This document shows positions 7,812 through 16,712 of a stretch of 64,000 bases of DNA, in pieces. The notes under the pieces were generated by a model. It was given only the letters and a program-made list of their open reading frames with translations, made no database searches and had not been told where the DNA came from. The translations under genes and the position numbers were made by a program. The stretch comes from an uncultured Ruminococcus sp. (GTDB lineage Bacteria > Bacillota > Clostridia > Oscillospirales > Ruminococcaceae), in contig CAMBLM010000003.1 in assembly GCA_945868475.1 (NCBI GenBank), positions 124,001 through 188,000 of the forward strand, read 5' to 3'. How positions within the stretch are numbered: the stretch's first letter is position 1; each line of letters starts with the position of its first letter.

Positions 7812-10166
7812 ATGGATAAGGCACAATTCCTTGCAAAGATCAATGAAAATCTTATGACCGACGGCAGGACGGATATGAAAAACGCCACCGTCAAGCAGCT
7901 CCATAACGCTGTTTCAAGAGCAGTTATGAGCGATATCATTCCGCTCTGGAACGAAACAGAGAACCGCCACGCAAGCGGCAGAAGAGCATATTATCTTTCC
8001 GCTGAGTTCCTTATGGGACGTGCGGTCTACAACAACCTTTACTGCGCAGGACTTCTTGACGAAGCAAAGCAGATCTTCGCTGAAAATGGCGTTGATATCA
8101 ACTGCATGGAAGAAGTCGAGGACGCCGCTCTCGGAAACGGCGGTCTTGGCAGACTTGCAGCTTGCTTCCTCGATTCCGCAGCAGCTTGTGATATTCCGCT
8201 CAACGGCTATGGTATCCGCTACCGCTACGGTCTTTTCAAGCAGTCTATCGGCAACGGATTCCAGCAGGAAACCGCAGACAACTGGCTCGCTTACGGTGAT
8301 GCTTGGAGCGTTCGCTGTGAATCGGACGCTGTAAGAGTTGATTTCGGCGATCAGTCCGTTATGGCTGTTCCTTACGATGTTCCCATCATCGGCTACGGCA
8401 GAAAGGCTGTAAACACACTCCGTCTTTGGCAGGCTGAACCCGTAAAGGGCTTCGACTTCGGCGCATTCGACAGACAGGACTATGAAAAGGCTTCCGAAAG
8501 CACGGTTCTTGCCGAAGCTATCTCCGATGTTCTTTACCCGAACGACAACTACGAAAAGGGACTTCGCCTCCGCCTGAAGCAGCAGTATTTCTTTGTATCG
8601 GCTTCGATTCAGGATATTATCAGAAAGTACAAGAAAACTCACGGAAATGACTTCTCCGAGTTTGCAAAGTGCTTTGCTCTTCAGCTCAACGATACTCACC
8701 CGACAGTTGCTATCCCCGAGCTTATCAGAATTTTCATGTTCAAAGAGGGCATGAGCTTCGGCGAAGCATTCGATATCACACAGAAGACCTGCAACTACAC
8801 CAACCACACCGTTATGGCAGAGGCACTCGAAAAGTGGAACGCAGACCTCTTCAAGAGCGTTCTTCCTACCGTTTACGAGATCGTTCTGCTTATCAACGAA
8901 CACCTTAAAAAGTACCTTGCTTCTATCGGTCAGACCGAAAATCAGATAAATCAGAAGCTTATCTATGACGGCGACCGTATCCACATGGCAAGAATGGCTA
9001 TCTTCGCTTCTTCGCATACGAACGGCGTTGCACAGCTTCATACTGATATCCTTAAAAATGACGTTCTCAAGGACTGGTACGATATCTTCCCCGAAAGATT
9101 CCAGAACAAGACAAACGGCATCACACCGAGAAGATGGCTCGGACTTTGCAACGAGGAGCTTTCTTCCCTTATCACGGAAAAGATCGGCGATGGCTGGATA
9201 ACAGACCTTTCCGAACTCAAGCAGCTTGAAAAATTTGTCGATGACAGAGATACTATCAACCGCTTTATGGAGATCAAGCGCACAAAGAAGCAGCAGCTCT
9301 GCGACTATATCGCAAAGCATGAGGGCGTTCTTCTCAGTCCTGACTTCGTATTCGATATTCAGGTAAAGCGTCTGCACGAATATAAGCGTCAGCTTCTTAA
9401 CGCATTCTCGATAATGGATCTCTATTTCCAGATCAAGGAGCATAAGCTTCCCGACCTCCAGCCGACTGCGTTCATCTTCGGCGCAAAGGCTGCTCCTGCA
9501 TACCGCAGAGCAAAGGGCATCATCAAGTATATCAACGAGGTCGCAAACCTTGTTAACAATGACCCCGAAACAAGAGATAAGCTCAAAGTCATCTTCGTTC
9601 AGAACTATAACGTTTCCTACGCAGAAAAGCTTATCCCTGCCGCTGATATCTCCGAGCAGATCTCCACAGCAGGTCTTGAAGCTTCGGGTACGGGCAATAT
9701 GAAGTTCATGCTCAACGGTGCAGTTACCCTCGGTACATTCGACGGTGCAAACGTAGAGATCGTTGAAGAAGCAGGCTGGGAGAACGAGTACATCTTCGGC
9801 TGCCGTGTTGAAGAGATCGAAAAGATCAAGCCGACATACCGACCAAAGGAAAAGATCTACTACAAGAACGAGCGCGTTAAGCGCATCATCAATACCCTCG
9901 TTGACGGCACATTCAACGACGGCGATACGGGTATGTTCGGCGAGCTTTACAACGCACTCATCAACGGCACAAGCTGGCACAAGCCCGATAACTACTTCCT
10001 CCTTGCAGACCTCGAAGGCTATGTTGATACAAAGCTCCGCGCTCTCTATGACTACAAGAACAGAGAAGTATTCTCAAAGAAGTGCTGGATGAACATTGCA
10101 AACAGCGGAAAGTTCTCCTCCGACAGAACCGTTACACAGTACGCCGAGGAGCTTTGGAAACTTTAA
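7812..10166 (+). CDS. glgP: glycogen/starch alpha-glucan phosphorylase
   Basis: A 784-residue GT35 phosphorylase releasing glucose 1-phosphate from alpha-1,4-glucan ends. Recognisable blocks are AEFLMGRAVYNNL near the start, ALGNGGLGRLAACFLDS, QLNDTHPT, TNHTVMAEALEKW and the pyridoxal-phosphate site EASGTGNMKFMLNG, with the PLP lysine near residue 631. Length is usual for bacterial enzymes. I chose the ATG at 7812 (GAGGG about 7 bp upstream; the family begins with the MDKAQF-like helix); an in-frame start at 7647 would overlap the promoter. Codon use is highly biased, suggesting strong expression. The branching enzyme glgB lies 22 kb away on the other strand, so glycogen genes are scattered. 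Confidence 0.96.
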   Translation: MDKAQFLAKINENLMTDGRTDMKNATVKQLHNAVSRAVMSDIIPLWNETENRHASGRRAYYLSAEFLMGRAVYNNLYCAGLLDEAKQIFAENGVDINCMEEVEDAALGNGGLGRLAACFLDSAAACDIPLNGYGIRYRYGLFKQSIGNGFQQETADNWLAYGDAWSVRCESDAVRVDFGDQSVMAVPYDVPIIGYGRKAVNTLRLWQAEPVKGFDFGAFDRQDYEKASESTVLAEAISDVLYPNDNYEKGLRLRLKQQYFFVSASIQDIIRKYKKTHGNDFSEFAKCFALQLNDTHPTVAIPELIRIFMFKEGMSFGEAFDITQKTCNYTNHTVMAEALEKWNADLFKSVLPTVYEIVLLINEHLKKYLASIGQTENQINQKLIYDGDRIHMARMAIFASSHTNGVAQLHTDILKNDVLKDWYDIFPERFQNKTNGITPRRWLGLCNEELSSLITEKIGDGWITDLSELKQLEKFVDDRDTINRFMEIKRTKKQQLCDYIAKHEGVLLSPDFVFDIQVKRLHEYKRQLLNAFSIMDLYFQIKEHKLPDLQPTAFIFGAKAAPAYRRAKGIIKYINEVANLVNNDPETRDKLKVIFVQNYNVSYAEKLIPAADISEQISTAGLEASGTGNMKFMLNGAVTLGTFDGANVEIVEEAGWENEYIFGCRVEEIEKIKPTYRPKEKIYYKNERVKRIINTLVDGTFNDGDTGMFGELYNALINGTSWHKPDNYFLLADLEGYVDTKLRALYDYKNREVFSKKCWMNIANSGKFSSDRTVTQYAEELWKL

Positions 10167-10424
10167 GATAAATTCGGAATTAGGAATTCGGAATTCGGAA
10201 TTCGGAATTATTTATGCTCCGTAAATTTATCGGAAATATAAATTCCGTAGGGCAAATTCTGTATTTGTCCGATGCAAACCCTGTATCTCTGGCAAATTTT
10301 CTGTAGGGGACGGGTCATCCGTCCCGCGCCGCAAGGCGTTTTCTGACGAATTCGGAATTAATTATGTTCCGCAAATTACAGCAAAATTGCAAATGACGGA
10401 TTTTCTATCCTATGCCGCAAAGTG
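10167..10424. repeat. intergenic repeat tract
   Basis: Iterated GAATTCGGAATT units, a GTAGGGGACGGGTCATCCGTCCCG palindrome split over several bases, and a CCGCAAGGCG block. The same pieces recur at 24172, 31305, 35512 and 45856. No reading frame is supported. Confidence 0.6.
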
Positions 10425-10494
10425 TTTCACAAACAAAACGACCCTGTTTTCAACGGTTTTATCCGATGAAAACAGGGTCGTTTTGTTTGTGAAA
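10425..10494. terminator. long hairpin with conserved core (bidirectional)
   Basis: A near-perfect stem of about 32 bp: TTTCACAAACAAAACGACCC at one side pairs with GGGTCGTTTTGTTTGTGAAA at the other, around the core CAACGG-TTTTAT-CCGATG. It can terminate glgP and shares its core with the hairpins at 1449, 29152 and 31481. Confidence 0.7.
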
Positions 10495-10583
10495 AATTTA
10501 TATGTTGAAAATTGCTGATGCTATTCGGAACGGGAACCGTTCCCTACAAAATTCGGTGCTTCGCAATAAATATGCGGAACTGA

Positions 10584-10683
10584 TACTAAACACCAATAAA
10601 ATAAAGGAAAAAATCTGCGCCGAAATCGCATATATTCAAGATTGTCGGCTTGATTTTTTCTAAATTTTAAATGGTGTTTAGTA
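10584..10683 (-). mobile_element. MITE-like element, type A (100 bp)
   Basis: Inverted orientation relative to the copy at 1586: begins TACTAAACACCAATAAAA and ends ATGGTGTTTAGTA. Flanks are TGA (left) and TAA (right), so the 3-bp duplication has one mismatch. Confidence 0.75.
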
Positions 10684-10706
10684 TAAAATAATTCCGAATT
10701 CCGAAT

Positions 10707-11717
10707 TTAAAAATTACGCATTAGATCACAGTTTGTGTAATAGTGTTCCAATATCTCACGATAGTTTTTTCCCTCTTTGGCAAGGCAGTTTGCGCCGTAT
10801 TGGCTCATTCCCACACCGTGACCGCTGCCTTTTACCGAGAAGGTGTAAACCTTGTCAGTGTCGCTGTACGAAACCGTGAATGATGACGAACGCAGTCCGA
10901 GAGCGGTGCGCACCTCTTGTCCGCTGTAGGTCTTGCCGCCGACAGTGACCCTCTTTGCATAGCCGCCGCTTGTAAGGCTGTCAACGGATATCGTGCTGTT
11001 TTCGTCAAAGTCCGAATCGGGGAAAGCGGCTTTTATTTCATCTGCGGTGAAATTGTTTTCGCTGTAAAATGTCGGTGCGTCTTTGTCCCACTCGCTGTCC
11101 ACGGAAACAAGGTAGGGGAAAGCGGCTTCCCACACTTCGGCGGAATCCTCGGTTTTTCCGCAGGAGATGGAGTGGAACGCTGCGGCGATAGGCTCGTCCC
11201 CGTAAAAAAGTGCTTCGGGGTAAACAGCGTCAACGGCGGCTTCTATCTTTTGACGGTACTCGTCATAAGCCGTGCCGTAAAAAGCCTTGCCCTGCTCGGG
11301 AGTGAAAAAGGCCTGGAATTTCGCGCTGTCGTTTGAGATAGCTGCGCCCATCAGCTCGGGCGTTGGGTTCTCGCTTTCGAGCATTTCGCGGCGCAGGGCG
11401 TATGTATATGCCGCTACTGCCTGCGCTTTGAGTGCTTCGGGTTCGTATGCCGCAGGCATTTCCGCCATGACCGCACCAACGAGGTAGTCTTTCATCGGCA
11501 TGTCCATAACTTTTCCGCTCGTTATATCGAAAACGGTGAAAATTTCATCGGAAGAGGTGTTTTCCCCGGTTTCCGGTTCGGATATGCTTGTCTGCGTTGT
11601 TTCGGAGACGGTTTGTTCGGACGGAACGGAGTTCTTTTCACGTCCGATAAAGCCAACAAGCGGTATAACGAACACAAATGCGGCGAAGATGAGAACGATT
11701 TTGAACAGATCCTTCAT
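10707..11717 (-). CDS. SpoIID/LytB-domain protein
   Basis: A 336-residue protein with an N-terminal membrane anchor (about residues 5-24, IVLIFAAFVFVIPLVGFIG), a low-complexity Ser/Thr/Glu linker and a SpoIID domain from about residue 75: MPMKDYLVGAVMAEMP, EALKAQAVAAYTYALRR, AAFHSISCGKTED and the C-terminal GSGHGVGMSQYGANCLAK. SpoIID-family enzymes are lytic transglycosylases acting on denuded glycan strands during engulfment; members also occur in non-sporulating bacteria. The ATG at 11717 follows GAAAGGAAA. The last residues (LMRNF) are encoded by an intergenic repeat unit (TAATGCGTAATTTTTAA), so the native C terminus has probably been overwritten. Confidence 0.88.
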   Translation of the reverse strand: MKDLFKIVLIFAAFVFVIPLVGFIGREKNSVPSEQTVSETTQTSISEPETGENTSSDEIFTVFDITSGKVMDMPMKDYLVGAVMAEMPAAYEPEALKAQAVAAYTYALRREMLESENPTPELMGAAISNDSAKFQAFFTPEQGKAFYGTAYDEYRQKIEAAVDAVYPEALFYGDEPIAAAFHSISCGKTEDSAEVWEAAFPYLVSVDSEWDKDAPTFYSENNFTADEIKAAFPDSDFDENSTISVDSLTSGGYAKRVTVGGKTYSGQEVRTALGLRSSSFTVSYSDTDKVYTFSVKGSGHGVGMSQYGANCLAKEGKNYREILEHYYTNCDLMRNF

Positions 11718-11826
11718 TATAACATTTCCTTTCTTGGTAAAGCAGTAATACTTTAAATTGTTGCAAATATGACAAAAAGAACAGACAAAGCCGCTTTTTT
11801 TCGTGACCCGTTTTTTAAAAAACTGC

Positions 11827-11855
11827 TTGACAAGTGTTAAAAGCTATTGTAAAAT
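11827..11855 (+). promoter_or_regulatory. promoter of citrate synthase gene
   Basis: TTGACA at 11827-11832 and TAAAAT at 11850-11855, 17-bp spacer. Transcription would start near 11862. Confidence 0.7.
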
Positions 11856-11861
11856 AAAAGG

Positions 11862-12025
11862 GTACATATTTTATCAGAGTGTGCGCCTATACTTCTTGTG
11901 CAATGATGCACTTTTCAAAGCAAAGACGCCGCCCGAAATATGCGCGCAATGCTTTGAAATGGGCGAACACCCGATATAAAAGCATCTGAGGAAAGGGGGA
12001 GGCTCTTTTTAAAGGGCACTTCACA
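11862..12025 (+). promoter_or_regulatory. structured 5' leader of citrate synthase gene
   Basis: About 164 nt between predicted start of transcription and ATG. It can fold into GTGCA/TGCAC (11898-11911), a 9-bp TTTCAAAGC/GCTTTGAAA stem (11913-11959) enclosing a GC-rich loop, and a small GGGCG/ACACCC hairpin, then a purine-rich GGAAAGGGGGAGG stretch. I do not recognise a known riboswitch. Confidence 0.4.
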
Positions 12026-13390
12026 ATGATTGGAAAAGAGAATCAAAACGGCAGCGCTGCTATAACAAGTTTATGCGGCGAATTTCTTAAACATAACAAT
12101 ATCCCACCTGAACTTTATGAAAAATATCAGGTAAAAAGAGGTCTGCGAAACAGCGACGGAACAGGCGTTGTTGCAGGCATCACAAATATTTGCAACGTTC
12201 ACGGCTATGTTGTTTCCGAGGGCGAAAAAGTCCCTGCTGAAGGCGAACTTATCTACCGCGGATACAGCATCAACGATATAGTCGCAGGCATACAGAAAGA
12301 AAACCGCTTCGGCTTTGAGGAAACGGTATATCTGCTCCTCTTCGGCGATCTTCCGACAAGAGAGCAGCTTGACAGCTTCAATGCGCTTCTGTCCGAATAC
12401 AGAGAGCTTCCTCCGGGATTTTCCGAGGATATGATATTTAAAGCTCCGTCCAAGAATATAATGAACAAGATGGCCCGATGCGCACTTGCACTTTATTCTT
12501 ATGATGTTGACCCCGAGGATCAGTCACTCGCGGCAGAACTCAACCGTGCGATATCCGTTATCGCGAAGCTCCCGTCGGCAATGGTCGATGCTTATCAGAT
12601 AAAACGCCGCGTTTTCGACCACGAGAGCCTTTATATGCATCCTCTCAACCCCGAGGAATGTACAGCGCAGAGCATACTTTCAACGCTCCGTTCCGACCGT
12701 GTTTATTCCGAGGAGGAAGCAAAGCTTCTCGACCTTATGCTCATTATCCACGCGGAACACGGCGGCGGAAACAACTCGACTTTCACCTGCAGAACGCTTA
12801 CGTCCTCGGGTACTGACGCTTATTCCGCTTATTCGGGAGCTATCGGCTCGTTAAAGGGTCACCGTCACGGCGGCGCGAACACAAAGGTAATTGCACAGCT
12901 TGAAGGCTTTAAGTCGAATATCGCACACTGGGACAATGACGGCGAAGTAAAGGACTACCTCGCAAGGATAATCCGCAAGGAAGCCGGCGACGGAACAGGA
13001 CTTATCTATGGTATGGGTCACGCCGTTTACACCATTTCCGACCCGAGAGCGGTCATTCTCAAAGAGAACGCAATGAAGCTCGCAAAGGGTACTGATTTTG
13101 AAAAGGAATTTATGCTCCTTGATGCTGTTGAGCGCCTTACTCCCGAAGTTTTTGCCGAGATAAAGGGCAATAACAAGGCAATGTGCGCAAACGTTGACCT
13201 TTATTCGGGACTTGTTTACCGTATGCTCAAGATACCTGTTGAACTCAACACGCCGATGTTCGCTGTTGCAAGGATCGCAGGCTGGGCAGCACACAGAATT
13301 GAAGAGCTTACAACGGGCAACAGGATAATCCGTCCTGCTTACAAGCCTATTGCAAAGAGAAGATCTTATAAGACGATCGAAAACAGATAA
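12026..13390 (+). CDS. gltA: citrate synthase
   Basis: A 454-residue si-type citrate synthase condensing oxaloacetate and acetyl-CoA. The active-site blocks are present: HAEHGGGNNSTF near residue 242, GHRHGGAN near 278 with the oxaloacetate-binding His, and GMGHAVYTISDPR near 329. The N-terminal 40 residues are the small-domain extension seen in Clostridia and Bacteroidetes type enzymes. In anaerobes this enzyme mainly feeds 2-oxoglutarate and glutamate synthesis. The ATG at 12026 lies behind a long structured leader. A membrane-protein gene follows after 54 bp and may be cotranscribed. Confidence 0.94.
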   Translation: MIGKENQNGSAAITSLCGEFLKHNNIPPELYEKYQVKRGLRNSDGTGVVAGITNICNVHGYVVSEGEKVPAEGELIYRGYSINDIVAGIQKENRFGFEETVYLLLFGDLPTREQLDSFNALLSEYRELPPGFSEDMIFKAPSKNIMNKMARCALALYSYDVDPEDQSLAAELNRAISVIAKLPSAMVDAYQIKRRVFDHESLYMHPLNPEECTAQSILSTLRSDRVYSEEEAKLLDLMLIIHAEHGGGNNSTFTCRTLTSSGTDAYSAYSGAIGSLKGHRHGGANTKVIAQLEGFKSNIAHWDNDGEVKDYLARIIRKEAGDGTGLIYGMGHAVYTISDPRAVILKENAMKLAKGTDFEKEFMLLDAVERLTPEVFAEIKGNNKAMCANVDLYSGLVYRMLKIPVELNTPMFAVARIAGWAAHRIEELTTGNRIIRPAYKPIAKRRSYKTIENR

Positions 13391-13444
13391 GAGAATACAT
13401 ATATTCAAGGGTGAATATTTATTTAACAAAAAGGAGAAGTTGAC

Positions 13445-14464
13445 ATGAGCGAAAAACAGGTTACTCCGTACAAAAAGAAAAAAGTATTCCTTGACAAGAA
13501 GTTTTCTGTAGTGATCTATGCAGTTACTCTTGTGCTTGCGGTAATATGCAGAATATTTCAGCTCAAGGACAATATGAATTTTGAAAAAGGTACATATATC
13601 AATTCGGGATTCAATCTTACAATGGCTGTTATCCTTGTGGGCTTTGCGCTTCTTCTTGCCGTTATGATATTCGGCGAATCGAGAGATAAGGTCATCAAAT
13701 CCTGTGTCCTTATCAACCCGATGCGTTTAAGGGCAGAACGCCTTAACAAAAAGGTTTCCCCTAAAGCGGCGGCTTCGATGTTCGTTATGGCAGGCCTGCT
13801 CATATATCAGACGGTCGCACCGCTCGCGGCGCAGATAAGCCTTAACAAGAGTATGTCTACCGAAGATAATCCCGTAAGTTCATTTGCCAATATAACGGGT
13901 ATGCAGTGGGCGAACTACATTTTTATGATAGTTCTCTGCTTCACCTTTATTTCAACGGGAATGAGCATTTTCAAAGGTGAGGGAATAACCAAGGGACAGT
14001 GCGCTTTCCTTACGCTTTTCCCGATATGGAAGCTTGTTCAAACCTTTGACCTTATCACGACATATCAGGTCATCGGACCATACTCCGAGAAATGCTATAT
14101 TCTTATGACGAATGTTTTCTCCGCACTTTTCTTCCTCAATGTTGTAAGATTTTTCTGCGGCTTTGAAAAGAAGAGAACGAGATACTATATGATACTTTTC
14201 GGCTATGCGGCTTCGATAACTGCGGCTGTATCGACGCTCCCGAGATATGCGATGTTCTTCCTTACCGACTACACTGTAAGAGAGGGTATGCTTTCTCCCG
14301 ATGCGACCGATGTTGGTATCATCTTTGTAACAGCCACTATCGTTGCTGTATTCTGGAGCACCTACGTTTACAGAGTAATGCCCAAGCTCAACCTTACGGG
14401 CAAGCGCCGCTGGACAGGACTTCAGACCGATGGAAATTCCAAGATGGAAACTATCGACGACTGA
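13445..14464 (+). CDS. polytopic membrane protein of unknown function
   Basis: A 339-residue protein I do not recognise. It has a short basic cytoplasmic N terminus (QVTPYKKKKVFLDKK) and seven or eight hydrophobic segments, for instance VVIYAVTLVLAVICRIF, LTMAVILVGFALLLAVMIF, SMFVMAGLLIYQTVAPLAA and GIIFVTATIVAVFWSTYVY, and ends in a hydrophilic tail. No catalytic motif is seen. It follows citrate synthase by 54 bp with an AAAGGAG site before the ATG, and is closed by a strong terminator, so it is the last gene of that unit. Confidence 0.75.
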   Translation: MSEKQVTPYKKKKVFLDKKFSVVIYAVTLVLAVICRIFQLKDNMNFEKGTYINSGFNLTMAVILVGFALLLAVMIFGESRDKVIKSCVLINPMRLRAERLNKKVSPKAAASMFVMAGLLIYQTVAPLAAQISLNKSMSTEDNPVSSFANITGMQWANYIFMIVLCFTFISTGMSIFKGEGITKGQCAFLTLFPIWKLVQTFDLITTYQVIGPYSEKCYILMTNVFSALFFLNVVRFFCGFEKKRTRYYMILFGYAASITAAVSTLPRYAMFFLTDYTVREGMLSPDATDVGIIFVTATIVAVFWSTYVYRVMPKLNLTGKRRWTGLQTDGNSKMETIDD

Positions 14465-14475
14465 TAACTATTTAT

Positions 14476-14522
14476 GGGGTGTTTACAAGCGGCGAAAAAC
14501 CGCTTTGAACGCCCCGTTTTTT
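14476..14522 (+). terminator. Rho-independent terminator
   Basis: GGGGTGTTTACAAGCGG pairs with CCGCTTTGAACGCCCC around CGAAAAA, followed directly by GTTTTTTAT. It closes the citrate synthase unit. Confidence 0.85.
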
Positions 14523-14554
14523 ATATTGAACGAAAATCAAACGAAAGGAGATAA

Positions 14555-14670
14555 TACTTATCTCTAATGAATGTGTAGACAAAAAATCGGCGCAAAATCC
14601 ATATAAAGCTGTTGAAACAGCTACGAGATTTTGCTTGATTTTTTGTACACATTCTGATTAGATATCAGTA
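14555..14670 (+). mobile_element. MITE-like element, type C, between a Shine-Dalgarno site and its start codon
   Basis: A 116-bp palindrome: TACTTATCTCTAATGAATGTG at one end, CACATTCTGATTAGATATC with AGTA at the other, and GTAGACAAAAAATC/GATTTTTTGTAC inside. TAA flanks both sides (14552-14554, 14671-14673). AAAGGAG at 14544-14550 lies upstream and the lipoprotein ATG at 14682 downstream. Confidence 0.82.
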
Positions 14671-14681
14671 TAACGCCCAAA

Positions 14682-15977
14682 ATGAAAAAGTTCGGAATAT
14701 CTGCGTTAGCTGCTGCGGCGGTAATGCTCACGGGCTGTACGCTCGGCGGCTCTGCGGAAAATCTTCTTTCACCGCCTGTGCTTTATGAGGAGCAGGAGGA
14801 AATTTATTCTGCGCTTAAAGAAAGCACGGGTGAGAATATCACTCTCCAGTATCCGCGTTCGGGGGCGCTCCGCTCGGCATTCATCATCGATGATATCGAT
14901 GGGAGCGGCGAGGACGAGGCTATCGCTTTTTACAGCGTCCGCGAGCAGGTGAGGATAAACATTCTCGACAGGGACGAAGACGGAAAATGGCAGTCGGTAT
15001 GCGACCTTGCAGGGATCGGAGCAAGCATTGACCGAGTGCAGATAACATCGATCGGTTCAACGGCGAGGAGAAGCATCATTGTCGGCTTCGGCGAATCGGG
15101 CAGTGATAAGCTCCTCAAAGTTTACAGCTACAGCGATGGCATTGTGAGCGAGAATTATTCCGACAGCTATTCTTCGTTTTTCACCTACGACCTTAACGGC
15201 GACGGCGAGGACGGACTTTGCATCATTCGCTCCAACAATGAGAACATCGGCAGGAAAGCCGACTTCTCCGTTATCACCGACACGGGAACGCAGGTCGTGA
15301 AGAAAGACACGGTCGCGCTCAATGACAAGGCTTCCGACTTTGTGGGAGTTGTCCTCGGAAATGTCGGCGAAAACACGCCTGCGGTGTTCATCGATGAGCT
15401 TGCAGGCGGACAGCTTTCGACCGAGATAATCTATCTTGTCGGCGACACGCTCCGCAATCCGCTCTATCTTGACGAGCGCCAGATGATAAGCGACACCACG
15501 CGCAGTAAAGGCTACTACTCCGCCGATATCGACCTTGACGGCATAACCGAGATACCCACGCTTTCTTATTTCCCCGGTTACGATCAGGACGACCGCGACG
15601 CTTTCATCGCGACAAACTGGAACGTTTACTCGAATTTTACGATAAATAAGAAATATTCAAGCTATTATGACATCGAAAAAGGCTTCTGCTTCGTTTTGTC
15701 GAGCCGCTGGGACGGTCTTGTGACGGTAAAAAGGGACGAGCATAACGGCGATATCGTTTTTTACAAGTATTTCGCCGATCTGCTGAACTCTGACACCGAG
15801 CTTCTGCGGCTTTCCGCCGTTACAGCCGATTATTATGACGAAAAAGCCGAAAACGGCTATGTCTGGCTCAAAAGCAGGGACAATATGCACTATTTCTACA
15901 AGCTCCCCGAGGCTTCGGACGAGCCGCTTATCCCTACGACAGCCGAGATCGTGAACAATTTTTATATCATGTCTTGA
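14682..15977 (+). CDS. lipoprotein with calcium-binding-like DxDGDG repeats, unknown function
   Basis: A 431-residue protein with a lipoprotein signal peptide: MKKFGISALAAAAVMLTGC, with lipobox LTGC at residues 16-19. The mature part contains repeated acidic loops of the FG-GAP/VCBS or EF-hand look: DDIDGSGEDEA, YDLNGDGEDG and ADIDLDGITE, spaced through a predominantly beta protein. It is therefore likely an extracytoplasmic beta-propeller-like sensor or binding protein, but I cannot name a function. It is followed after 27 bp by a response regulator and then a sensor kinase, so it may be an accessory sensor of that system. Its natural Shine-Dalgarno site has been pushed 131 nt away by a MITE-like insertion, so translation may be altered. 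Confidence 0.75.
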   Translation: MKKFGISALAAAAVMLTGCTLGGSAENLLSPPVLYEEQEEIYSALKESTGENITLQYPRSGALRSAFIIDDIDGSGEDEAIAFYSVREQVRINILDRDEDGKWQSVCDLAGIGASIDRVQITSIGSTARRSIIVGFGESGSDKLLKVYSYSDGIVSENYSDSYSSFFTYDLNGDGEDGLCIIRSNNENIGRKADFSVITDTGTQVVKKDTVALNDKASDFVGVVLGNVGENTPAVFIDELAGGQLSTEIIYLVGDTLRNPLYLDERQMISDTTRSKGYYSADIDLDGITEIPTLSYFPGYDQDDRDAFIATNWNVYSNFTINKKYSSYYDIEKGFCFVLSSRWDGLVTVKRDEHNGDIVFYKYFADLLNSDTELLRLSAVTADYYDEKAENGYVWLKSRDNMHYFYKLPEASDEPLIPTTAEIVNNFYIMS

Positions 15978-16004
15978 TAACAGATAAAAGAGGAGGAAAA
16001 TGCT

Positions 16005-16709
16005 ATGAAACGAATTCTTGTGTGCGAGGACGAAGATGTTATCCGCGATTTTGTCGTTATTAACCTCAACCGTGCAGGCTACGATGTGGTCGATGTGAAC
16101 TGCGGCGAAGAAGCACTCCGCGTTTTTGATGAGGAGAACGGGAACTTCGATATCGCACTGCTTGATATAATGATGCCGGGCATTGACGGCTTTCAGGTCT
16201 GCAAGGCTCTGCGCAAAAAGAGCAGCACTCTCGGCATTATAATGCTTTCCGCAAAGACGCAGGAAATGGACAAGGTGAGCGGACTTATGCTCGGCGCGGA
16301 CGACTATATGACAAAGCCGTTCTCCCCGTCTGAGCTTACAGCCAGAATAGATGCTATTTACCGCCGCGTAAGCATGTCTATGGTGCGTGAGGAAGAGGAT
16401 TCCTCGACCATAGTTTCGGGTCCGTTCGAGCTTGACCTGAAGAGCAGGACTGTTTCCAAAAACGGTGTTCCGATCGAGCTTACGCAGGTCGAATATCAGA
16501 TACTCGAATACTTCCTTAACAATCAGAAAACGGCACTCGACCGTTCAAGCATCCTCACGCATATATGGGGCGACAACTACTTCGGCGATGACAAGATAGT
16601 TGATGTCAACATAAGACGTATCCGTATGAAGATCGAGGATGAGCCGTCCAACCCGAAGTACATATCTACGATCTGGGGCTTCGGCTACAAGTGGACAGCA
16701 GGTGAATAA
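16005..16709 (+). CDS. OmpR/PhoB-family response regulator
   Basis: A 234-residue regulator with a receiver domain (acidic pocket CEDED at residues 7-11, phosphoacceptor D54 in LLDIMMPG, K in MTKPF) and a C-terminal winged-helix DNA-binding domain ending in the typical DVNIRRIRMKIEDEP...GFGYKW. The ATG at 16005 follows GAGGAGG. Together with the downstream histidine kinase it forms a PhoP/PhoR-like pair, and the preceding lipoprotein gene is in the same direction 27 bp away. The signal is unknown. Confidence 0.93.
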   Translation: MKRILVCEDEDVIRDFVVINLNRAGYDVVDVNCGEEALRVFDEENGNFDIALLDIMMPGIDGFQVCKALRKKSSTLGIIMLSAKTQEMDKVSGLMLGADDYMTKPFSPSELTARIDAIYRRVSMSMVREEEDSSTIVSGPFELDLKSRTVSKNGVPIELTQVEYQILEYFLNNQKTALDRSSILTHIWGDNYFGDDKIVDVNIRRIRMKIEDEPSNPKYISTIWGFGYKWTAGE

Positions 16710-16712
16710 AAA

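Noticed and set aside
7914-9980. 688-codon frame antisense to glgP
   Set aside because: It mirrors the strongly biased codon use of glgP on the other strand; no recognisable motif. Same for the 401-codon frame opposite GH51 and the 383-codon frame opposite the EAL gene.
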